Part shown: positions 1 to 5,041 of the stretch, in pieces | Numbering within the stretch: the first letter of the stretch is position 1 | Layout: each line of letters starts with the position of its first letter | Assembly: GCA_947481755.1 (NCBI GenBank) | Contig: CANKHS010000094.1 | Span: 1-5,685, forward strand | Reading direction: 5' to 3' | DNA: 5,685 nt | From: Actinomycetota bacterium | GTDB lineage: Bacteria; Actinomycetota; Thermoleophilia; Gaiellales; F1-60-MAGs149 | Position numbers and translations under genes: made by a program | Notes under the pieces: generated by a model | Told to the model about the DNA's origin: nothing | Databases searched by the model: none | Seen by the model: only the letters and a program-made list of their open reading frames with translations

Positions 1-1
1 G

Positions 2-304
2 CTCGAGTTGACGCTCAAGCGCGAGTACGCCACTGTCTTTGGCCTGTTTCGCTATTGCGTTTTGACGCAAGAGGCGACGTACCTCTGCAACAAGCTGGAT
101 ATGAAGATCGAGCATCAGCCGTCCTATCCGCTGTTTCATCTGCGGATGGAGGACGTCTGGGTCTGGGACAAGAATCGTCCGAGCCGGATCATTCCGCTGG
201 CCGAGGTCCACACGACGCAGGACGTCACGATCGAGGAACTCAAGCCGGAGCATGAGGTCTTGACGACGCTGCCGCCCGAGTTCACGCCGCCGCCCGAGGA
301 TTAG
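2..304 (+). CDS. DUF2469 family protein, 3' end (5' truncated by window)
   Basis: The reading frame is open from the left edge (codons start at position 2) to the TAG at 302-304, giving about 100 residues. The sequence matches the DUF2469 family pattern known from actinobacteria (Mycobacterium tuberculosis Rv2901c type), recognised from memory. It has an L-x-L-x-REY opening, an F-x-Y-x-V-x-T segment, YLCNKLD, then WVWDKNRPSR, and a closing V-x-T-x-x-DV-x-x-EEL. By comparison with that family only about 10-15 N-terminal residues should be missing. The TTG at 8 is in frame but lies inside the conserved block, so I do not take it as the start. The proline- and glutamate-rich tail (PPEFTPPPED) is not part of the conserved core. 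Function is unknown; no signal peptide or membrane segment is visible in this part. In many actinobacteria the gene sits near rnhB and yraN, whereas here its downstream neighbour is coaX, starting 5 bp after the stop, so the two are probably co-transcribed. Confidence 0.8.
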   Translation, partial: LELTLKREYATVFGLFRYCVLTQEATYLCNKLDMKIEHQPSYPLFHLRMEDVWVWDKNRPSRIIPLAEVHTTQDVTIEELKPEHEVLTTLPPEFTPPPED

Positions 305-309
305 AACTC

Positions 310-1080
310 GTGCTGCTCGCCGTCGACGTCGGCAATACCTCGAGTGTGCTTGGCCTGTTCGATGACGAGACGCTGGTTGCAGAGTGGCGCATCGCGACGC
401 GAACGCGCACGGCCGACGAACTCGACGTGACGCTGCGCGGACTGTTGTCCTCGCGTGGCATCGATGCCAGTGCGATTCATGCTGGGGTTCTGTCGACGAC
501 CGTGCCGCCCGTCCAGGCAGCCTGGGAAGAGGTGATCGAGCGCATCGCAGGAACGACGCCTGTTGTGGTCGGACCGGGCGTCAAGACGGGTGTCCCCGTG
601 CGTGTTCAAAATCCACGTGAGGTCGGCCCCGACCGCATCGCTAATGCCGCCGCCGTCGCGCACGTGGCTGGCACGCCCGCGATCGTCGTCGACTTCGGCA
701 CAGCTACAAACTTCGATGTCGTCGCGGAGGACGGTGCTTTTATCGGCGGCGCGATTGCGCCGGGCATGGAGGTCTCGATGGAGGCCCTCTTCGCGCGCGC
801 TGCCCGACTCGGCAAGGTCGAGCTCGTGGCGCCGCCAAATGCGATTGGCACGGCGACGGTCGATTCGCTGCAATCGGGTGCGGTCTACGGCTTTGCCGGA
901 CTCGTCGACGGGTTGGTCACGCGCCTGCGAGCCGAGCTTGGAGCACCCGATTGCCCCGTGGTTGCCACCGGTGGTCTGGCAATCCTGGTCGCCTCGCACT
1001 GCACGACGATTACGCGCGTCGAGCCCGGGTTGACGCTCGAAGGTCTGCGGCTGATCTGGCAGCGCGCCATCGCGCCATGA
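310..1080 (+). CDS. coaX: Type III pantothenate kinase
   Basis: CoaX phosphorylates pantothenate to 4'-phosphopantothenate using ATP, the first step of coenzyme A synthesis, in the cytoplasm. The 256-residue product has the usual length for the family and the landmarks of the acetate kinase/Hsp70/actin fold in order. These are the phosphate-binding DVGNT (residues 6-10), GPDR (106-109, with the presumed catalytic Asp108), DFGTA (128-132, Asp128 being the usual monovalent-cation ligand), GGAIAPG (146-152) and ATGG (219-222). This distinguishes it from the unrelated CoaA and type II PanK families, and no key residue is missing. The GTG start at 310 gives the standard N-terminus and is preceded by GAGGA at 296-300, 9 nt upstream, inside the last codons of the DUF2469 gene. 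The stop overlaps the start of the following methyltransferase gene by ATGA (1077-1080), implying translational coupling. Type III kinases are known to be insensitive to CoA feedback and to need a monovalent cation. Confidence 0.96.
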   Translation: MLLAVDVGNTSSVLGLFDDETLVAEWRIATRTRTADELDVTLRGLLSSRGIDASAIHAGVLSTTVPPVQAAWEEVIERIAGTTPVVVGPGVKTGVPVRVQNPREVGPDRIANAAAVAHVAGTPAIVVDFGTATNFDVVAEDGAFIGGAIAPGMEVSMEALFARAARLGKVELVAPPNAIGTATVDSLQSGAVYGFAGLVDGLVTRLRAELGAPDCPVVATGGLAILVASHCTTITRVEPGLTLEGLRLIWQRAIAP

Positions 1081-1835
1081 CGAAGCGCGGCTGGGACGGC
1101 AAGACCTACGACCGCATTGGCACACCCCAGTTGGAGTGGGGGAAGGTCGTGCTCGATCGGCTTGAGTTGCGCGGCGACGAGACGATCGTGGATGCGGGCT
1201 GCGGCTCGGGTCGCGTGACCGAACTCCTACTCGAGCGCCTGCCAGACGGGCACGTGATCGCGCTTGACGGCTCGGCCTCGATGATCGAAGCCGCCCGCGA
1301 ACGGCTTGGTGGACACGCCAACATCGAGTTCACGGTGATGGACCTCCTCGAGCTAGACCTTGGCGGTCGACAGGTCGATGGCGTCATTTCAACTGCCACC
1401 TTCCATTGGATCACCGATCACGCCCGACTCTTCGAACAGCTTCACGCGATTATTCGACCCGGTGGCCAGCTGGTCGCTCAGTGCGGCGGCAAGGGCAACA
1501 TCGCCAAGGTCCTTGAGCAGGCCTATGCGCTGATGGCTGAGCCCGAGTGGAGCGCATTCTTCGAGGGCTACGTCGATCCGCATCGCTTCGCCGATGCGCC
1601 CGAGACGGAAGTCCTGCTCCACGCGGCGGGGTTTGCCGAGGCGACGTGCTGGCTGCAGGCTGCGCCGACCAGCCCACCCGAGCCACCGGTCTTTCTCGGC
1701 ACCGTCATTCTCGGCGGCGCCATGGAGCGGCTGCCACTCGAGTTGCACGATGCGTTTCTCGCCGAGATCCTCGGGCGTCTACCCGAGCCGTTTGAGGCCG
1801 ATTACGTGCGCCTCAATATCGACGCGATCGCGTAG
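1077..1835 (+). CDS. Class I SAM-dependent methyltransferase, Tam-like
   Basis: This is a 252-residue predicted cytoplasmic methyltransferase. It shows the class I Rossmann motifs: VDAGCGSGR (residues 38-46, SAM-binding motif I), acidic Asp64 at the end of strand 2 (ALDGS), Asp89 (VMDL), the motif IV segment DGVISTATFHWI (101-112) and RPGG (127-130). The HWITDH stretch followed by LFEQLHAIIRPGG resembles trans-aconitate 2-methyltransferase (Tam) relatives, so database names of that kind are likely. The C-terminal 100 residues, which usually shape the substrate pocket, do not let me name a substrate. The frame stays open upstream to an ATG at 951, but the ATG at 1077 places the YD..PQ..W N-terminal element correctly and overlaps the coaX stop as ATGA. 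I therefore chose 1077. There is no clear Shine-Dalgarno, consistent with coupling to coaX translation. The gene may act outside CoA metabolism and simply share the transcript. Confidence 0.88.
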   Translation: MTKRGWDGKTYDRIGTPQLEWGKVVLDRLELRGDETIVDAGCGSGRVTELLLERLPDGHVIALDGSASMIEAARERLGGHANIEFTVMDLLELDLGGRQVDGVISTATFHWITDHARLFEQLHAIIRPGGQLVAQCGGKGNIAKVLEQAYALMAEPEWSAFFEGYVDPHRFADAPETEVLLHAAGFAEATCWLQAAPTSPPEPPVFLGTVILGGAMERLPLELHDAFLAEILGRLPEPFEADYVRLNIDAIA

Positions 1836-1837
1836 AG

Positions 1838-2920
1838 CTAGCCGCCGCCGTAGAGCGAGATCGGCAGGTCGAGCTCGGTGTCGTCCGCGCCCGAGCCGAG
1901 TGCGGCAATCTCTGCCTCCATCGCCGCCACGAGTAGACGAGCACCCGGAGCTGCTCGAAACAGCGCCTCTTCAACCTCTGCCGTCGACTCGAGCGTCGAG
2001 AGCTCCTGGCGCAACGTGCGCTGGAAGTTGCCGCGCTTGAGGTACCAGCCGTGGAACTTGCGCAGGAAGTGCGTCGAGCGGCGATCGCCAAGCTCGCGCA
2101 CGGTCTCGCGAATAAAGCGCACCAACTCGGCGACGACCTCGTCATTCGACGGTTGCACATCAACGTCACCGGCCATTGAGGCAAGCAGCCACGGATTGCC
2201 CTGGGCGCCACGGCCGATCATCACGGCCGCACAGCCGGTCGTCTCGAGGACGGCGTGGGCGCGTTCGCGCGAGGTGATGTCGCCCGAGGCGATCACGGGT
2301 ACCGAGACGAGCTCGACGAGCTCGGCCGTCAAGGCGTGGTCGGCATGCCCGGTGTACATCTGCTTGGCGCTGCGCGGGTGGAGTGTCAGTGCCTGCGCGC
2401 CGGCCTCGACGAAGCGGGGGCCGGCGATCGTGAAGTCGCGCGACTCGTTCAGTTCGCCACGGCGCATCTTGACGGTGACGGGCACGTCGACGGCCTCAGC
2501 GACAGCGGCCACAACACGCGCACCGCGCTCGGCACCATCGGAGATCAGCGTCGCGCCGGCGCCGGTCTTCGTGACCTTGCGAACGGGGCAACCCATGTTG
2601 ATGTCGATCAGGTCGGCGCCCGCCTCAACACACATGCGAGCAGCATCCGCCATCAGGACAGGATCGGAACCAAAGATCTGTACGGCCAAGGGCTTCTCGT
2701 CGCGCGAGATCCGCAGGTAGTTCATCGTCCGCTCGTTCTGATGGCCAAGACCACAGGCCGAAACCATCTCCGAGCAGACCAATCCAGCGCCAAAACGACG
2801 GCCCTGACGACGAAACGCCTGGACCGAAACCCCTGCCATCGGAGCCAGCACAATACGGCTCGGAATCTCGACCGAACCGATGTGCCAGGTATCTGTGAGG
2901 CTGCGTACATCAATCGCCAT
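1838..2920 (-). CDS. dusB: tRNA-dihydrouridine synthase
   Basis: Dus enzymes are FMN-dependent and reduce uridines in the D-loop of tRNA to dihydrouridine using NADPH. The 360-residue product has the TIM-barrel signatures in order: LAPMAGV (residues 25-31, FMN binding), QIFGSDP (81-87), INMGCPVRKVTKTGAG (107-122) with catalytic Cys111, VKMRRG (150-155), LHPR (180-183, His181), ASGDI (211-215) and GRGAQGNPW (236-244). The helical C-terminal domain contains the RKFHGWYLKRG segment (287-297) typical of the DusB/NifR3 branch, so I assign dusB rather than dusA or dusC. That subfamily choice is less certain than the enzyme class. The ATG at 2918-2920 gives the expected N-terminus and has no Shine-Dalgarno. 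A TANNNT hexamer ends 6 nt before it, so the mRNA may be leaderless. The gene is divergent from greA and converges on the methyltransferase gene with 2 bp between the stop codons. Confidence 0.95.
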   Translation of the reverse strand: MAIDVRSLTDTWHIGSVEIPSRIVLAPMAGVSVQAFRRQGRRFGAGLVCSEMVSACGLGHQNERTMNYLRISRDEKPLAVQIFGSDPVLMADAARMCVEAGADLIDINMGCPVRKVTKTGAGATLISDGAERGARVVAAVAEAVDVPVTVKMRRGELNESRDFTIAGPRFVEAGAQALTLHPRSAKQMYTGHADHALTAELVELVSVPVIASGDITSRERAHAVLETTGCAAVMIGRGAQGNPWLLASMAGDVDVQPSNDEVVAELVRFIRETVRELGDRRSTHFLRKFHGWYLKRGNFQRTLRQELSTLESTAEVEEALFRAAPGARLLVAAMEAEIAALGSGADDTELDLPISLYGGG

Positions 2921-2926
2921 AGCCGC

Positions 2927-2932
2927 AGGGTA
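2927..2932 (-). promoter_or_regulatory. Candidate -10 of a leaderless dusB promoter
   Basis: On the minus strand the hexamer TACCCT fits the actinobacterial -10 pattern TANNNT. Its last base is separated by 6 nt (GCGGCT) from the dusB ATG, so transcription would begin at or next to the A of the start codon, the usual spacing for leaderless mRNAs. I see no convincing -35 hexamer 16-18 bp upstream. The absence of a Shine-Dalgarno before dusB supports the reading. This is inference from spacing only. Confidence 0.4.
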
Positions 2933-2967
2933 TCGAAGGCCCGGCGTACCCCACGCCTCTCCCTGTG

Positions 2968-2973
2968 TACGAT
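2968..2973 (+). promoter_or_regulatory. Candidate -10 of the greA-lysS promoter
   Basis: TACGAT matches the sigma-70-type -10 consensus TATAAT at four of six positions and lies in the 104-bp spacer between divergent dusB and greA. Transcription would start near 2980, giving a leader of about 45 nt before the greA GTG at 3025. No good -35 is visible at 17 bp upstream (CGTACC). A short perfect hairpin, GGCGC (2985-2989) with GCGCC (2997-3001), would lie near the 5' end of that leader. Confidence 0.35.
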
Positions 2974-3024
2974 GCGACTCGTCTGGCGCTATCTCGGCGC
3001 CCCGATCAACCTGCCGGAGGGTCC

Positions 3025-3498
3025 GTGGCTAAGGAAATCGTCCTCACCGCTGAGGGTTACGAAGAGCTCAAGAAGCGCTATGAGCACCTGACGACCGAGG
3101 GTCGTCGCGAGGTTGCTGAGCGCATCAAGGAAGCCCGTGACTTCGGCGATATCTCTGAGAACTCTGAGTACGACGACGCCAAGAACGAACAGGCGAAGAT
3201 CGAAGATGAAATTGCTGAGCTCGAAGAGCAGCTGCGCGAGGCGACCATCGTCGAGAAGGCCGACCTCAAGGTTGGCGTTGTCGCGATTGGCTCGACCGTC
3301 AGCATCAAGGGTGCTCGCAACAAGGAAATGAAGTTCAAGCTCGTGGGCTCTGCCGAGGCCGACCCCGACCTGAACCGCCTCTCCAACGAATCGCCAATTG
3401 GTCGCGCCGTCTTGGGTGGCAAGAAAGGCGACAAGGTCGACGTCGTCACGCCGAAGGGCACCGTCAAGTACGAGATCACCGCGATCTCGCGCGTGTAG
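3025..3498 (+). CDS. greA: Transcription elongation factor GreA
   Basis: GreA inserts its coiled coil into the secondary channel of backtracked RNA polymerase and stimulates cleavage of the transcript 3' end, rescuing stalled elongation. The 157-residue length is standard. The N-terminal antiparallel coiled coil (about residues 8-75) carries the tip motif GDISENSEYDDAK (41-53), with the two acidic residues Asp42 and Glu45 that hold the catalytic metal. The C-terminal FKBP-like domain (about 80-157) includes the SPIGRAVLGGKKGD element. The GTG at 3025 is preferred over an in-frame GTG at 2965. It has a GGAGGG Shine-Dalgarno at 3016-3021, although with short spacing (3 nt), and gives the canonical start V/M-AKEIVLT. 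The upstream GTG would add 20 unconserved residues and lie on the predicted -10. The stop is 6 bp before lysS, so the two are probably one operon. Both tip acids are present, arguing for a true GreA rather than an inactive Gre homolog. Confidence 0.96.
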   Translation: MAKEIVLTAEGYEELKKRYEHLTTEGRREVAERIKEARDFGDISENSEYDDAKNEQAKIEDEIAELEEQLREATIVEKADLKVGVVAIGSTVSIKGARNKEMKFKLVGSAEADPDLNRLSNESPIGRAVLGGKKGDKVDVVTPKGTVKYEITAISRV

Positions 3499-3504
3499 GA
3501 CTCG

Positions 3505-4917
3505 ATGGACTTCGCGTCCCTTCCGCACCGGTTCGGTGAGCGAGACGCGATTGGTGACCTACGCACGGCCGAGGACGGACTCGAGCCCGAACAGGCAGGC
3601 ACACAGTCGTGGCGCATCGCTGGGCGCGTGCTCGGCCGTCGCGGCCAGGGTGGTGTGTCGTTTATCGACCTCGAGGACATGTCGGGCCGCGTGCAGCTGT
3701 TGGCCGACCTCGAGCAGCTCGGTGAGGAGACGTTTGAGCAGGTGCGCTCCGTCTCGATTGGCGATCTGATCGGTGTCGTGGGCACTGCCACCCGAACGCG
3801 TCGCGGCGAGCTGAGCGTCAAGGTCGCTGAGTGGATCGAGCTCGCGCCGTGCCGCCTGCCGTTCCCGGATCGCCACCACGGTCTGCAGGACGTCGAGGTC
3901 CGGCATCGTCAGCGCTACCTCGACCTGATGACCGACCCCGAGGCGCGCGATCGGTTCGTGGCGCGCGCCAAGATGGTCGCGAGTATTCGCCGCACGCTCG
4001 ACGATGCGAACTTCGTCGAGGTTGAGACGCCGGTTCTGCAGCCGCTCTACGGTGGCGCTGCCGCACGCCCCTTCGTCACGCACCACAACACGTTGGATCG
4101 CGATCTCTACCTGCGTGTCGCCACCGAGCTGTACCTCAAGCGCTTAGTCGTCGGTGGCCTCGAGCGCGTCTACGAGCTCGGCAAGGACTTTCGCAACGAG
4201 GGAGTCTCGCCCAAGCACAATCCCGAGTTTACGATGCTCGAGTTCTACGAGGCCTACGCGGACTGCGAAGACGTGATGACGCGCACGGAGCAGATCGTCA
4301 CGGCTGCTGCACTGGCGGTCTGTGGCACGACGAAGGTGACGGTCAAGGATCAGGAGATCGACTTCGGCGTTCCGTGGCAGCGGATGACGCTGGGCGAAGC
4401 GATCGAGCAGAAGACGGGCATCAACCCACTTACGCTCGGCCGCGACCCGCAGCCCTTGGTCGACTATCTGAAGAGCCAGGGCATCGACACCTCCCGCGAC
4501 AAGACGTGGGCACAACTCGTCGACCACATGCTCTCGCATTACGTCGAGCCCACGCTGATTGCCCCAACGTTTCTCGTCGACTACCCCGTCGAGTTGTCGC
4601 CGCTCTCCCGTCGCAAGCCGGGTGGGGAGGGCCTCGTCGAACGGTTCGAGGCGTTCTGTGGCGGCATGGAGATCTCGAACGGATTCTCGGAGCTCAACGA
4701 TCCCGACGATCAGCGCGCCCGCTTCGAGGAGCAGGCGGCCGCTGGACGGGCGGGCGACGAGGAAGCCCATCCTCTTGATGAGGACTACGTGACAGCACTC
4801 GAATACGGCCTACCGCCGACCGGTGGTGTGGGCCTTGGCATCGACCGTCTGGCGATGTTGTTGACGGCACAAGACACGATCCGTGAGGTCATCTTGTTCC
4901 CTGCGATGCGTACGTAA
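3505..4917 (+). CDS. lysS: Class II lysyl-tRNA synthetase
   Basis: LysRS charges tRNA-Lys with lysine using ATP. The 470-residue protein has an N-terminal OB-fold anticodon-binding domain (about residues 36-115, with RIAGRVLGRRGQGG and FIDLEDMSGRVQL). The class II catalytic core follows. Motif 1 lies around 150-180, ending FVEVETPVLQP, followed by GGAAARPFVTHHN (183-195). Motif 2 is FRNEG...HNPEFTMLE (229-246), and motif 3 is GVGLGIDRLAMLL (441-453). SNGFSELNDP (391-400), which includes substrate-pocket residues, is also present. The ATG at 3505 has AGGA at 3497-3500, overlapping the greA stop. The greA stop is in the same frame two codons upstream, so the protein cannot start earlier. It therefore lacks most of the N-terminal helical segment (an RREKL...GIDP-like stretch) seen in many bacterial LysRS. 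The pattern LPHRFGER near residue 6 aligns with the end of that segment. The enzyme otherwise looks complete and functional. Confidence 0.97.
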   Translation: MDFASLPHRFGERDAIGDLRTAEDGLEPEQAGTQSWRIAGRVLGRRGQGGVSFIDLEDMSGRVQLLADLEQLGEETFEQVRSVSIGDLIGVVGTATRTRRGELSVKVAEWIELAPCRLPFPDRHHGLQDVEVRHRQRYLDLMTDPEARDRFVARAKMVASIRRTLDDANFVEVETPVLQPLYGGAAARPFVTHHNTLDRDLYLRVATELYLKRLVVGGLERVYELGKDFRNEGVSPKHNPEFTMLEFYEAYADCEDVMTRTEQIVTAAALAVCGTTKVTVKDQEIDFGVPWQRMTLGEAIEQKTGINPLTLGRDPQPLVDYLKSQGIDTSRDKTWAQLVDHMLSHYVEPTLIAPTFLVDYPVELSPLSRRKPGGEGLVERFEAFCGGMEISNGFSELNDPDDQRARFEEQAAAGRAGDEEAHPLDEDYVTALEYGLPPTGGVGLGIDRLAMLLTAQDTIREVILFPAMRT

Positions 4918-4923
4918 GACGTA

Positions 4924-4948
4924 ACCCGGGTCATTCGACCGAACGGGT
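4924..4948 (+). terminator. Possible lysS terminator-like hairpin without a U tract
   Basis: Seven bases after the lysS stop, ACCCG (4924-4928) plus GGTC (4929-4932) can pair with GACC (4937-4940) and CGGGT (4944-4948). This gives nine base pairs, an ATTC loop and a 3-nt bulge (GAA, 4941-4943). No run of T follows, so it is not a classical intrinsic terminator. It might act as a U-less terminator, stabilise the 3' end of the greA-lysS mRNA, or be a protein-binding palindrome upstream of clpC. Confidence 0.3.
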
Positions 4949-4961
4949 GCGAATCACCCTC

Positions 4962-4970
4962 TGGTAGTGT
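4962..4970 (+). promoter_or_regulatory. Candidate extended -10 promoter of clpC
   Basis: TGG followed by TAGTGT (4965-4970) fits an extended -10 (TGn-TANNNT). The predicted start would be about 4976-4977, giving a 5' leader of roughly 65 nt before the clpC ATG. No good -35 is visible at normal spacing, which an extended -10 can tolerate. I looked for known clp regulator sites: the Firmicutes CtsR heptad repeat, CIRCE, HAIR, and a CGC-N5-GCG ClgR-like core. I found none in 4918-5041. Confidence 0.4.
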
Positions 4971-4976
4971 GAGCAA

Positions 4977-5035
4977 CCTACCGGTGAAGTGGTGGAATCC
5001 GCACACCGGGACCCTGCGAAATAGCAGGTAGGAGG
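4977..5035 (+). promoter_or_regulatory. Structured clpC leader overlapping the Shine-Dalgarno
   Basis: Three helices can be drawn by eye in this leader. P1 pairs CCTA (4977-4980) with TAGG (5029-5032). P2 pairs CCGGTG (4981-4986) with CACCGG (5004-5009), and an inner GG-AAT-CC hairpin may extend it. P3 pairs CCTGC (5013-5017) with GCAGG (5024-5028) across the loop GAAATA. P1 abuts P2 and P3 directly, so together they form a compact three-way junction. The 3' strand of P1 overlaps the clpC Shine-Dalgarno GGAGG (5031-5035, 6 nt before the ATG), so folding could mask it. CCTACC/GGTAGG can also form as one 6-bp outer helix. I could not match it to a known riboswitch class. The structure is inference; in GC-rich DNA short stems arise by chance. 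Confidence 0.35.
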
Positions 5036-5041
5036 CCAACA

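Noticed and set aside
951..1076. N-terminal extension of the methyltransferase to the ATG at 951
   Set aside because: The extra 42 residues lie wholly inside coaX in another frame and are Arg/Ala-rich without family similarity; the 1077 ATG fits the family and the ATGA overlap.
301..1125. 274-codon open frame on the minus strand across coaX
   Set aside because: It lies antisense to a gene with all CoaX motifs, its product is low-complexity Arg/Asp/Gly-rich with no recognisable domain, and such shadows are expected in GC-rich DNA.
1824..2088. Two GCGATCGC octamers (1824-1831 and 2081-2088), identical to the cyanobacterial HIP1 palindrome
   Set aside because: Two copies in about 5.7 kb of GC-rich DNA is only slightly above expectation, and the gene content is not cyanobacterial.
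1878..3091. Two long plus-strand open frames (1878-2720 and 2255-3091) opposite dusB
   Set aside because: Both are antisense to well-supported dusB, and their products are Ser/Arg/Ala-rich or otherwise unrecognisable. They are shadow frames.
2989..3821. Minus-strand open frames opposite greA and the start of lysS
   Set aside because: The sense strand has two clear genes and the antisense products have no domain pattern.
4921..5035. Cobalamin-riboswitch-like words (GGTG..AATC followed by C/G runs) occurring twice
   Set aside because: There is no B12 box, the spacing is wrong, the leader is much too short for the aptamer, and clpC is not a cobalamin gene.
4981..5035. tRNA-Leu-like stretch (GAAGTGGTGGAAT)
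   Set aside because: There is no acceptor stem pairing, no T arm, and the anticodon-like hairpin has a 6-nt loop. It is a chance resemblance.
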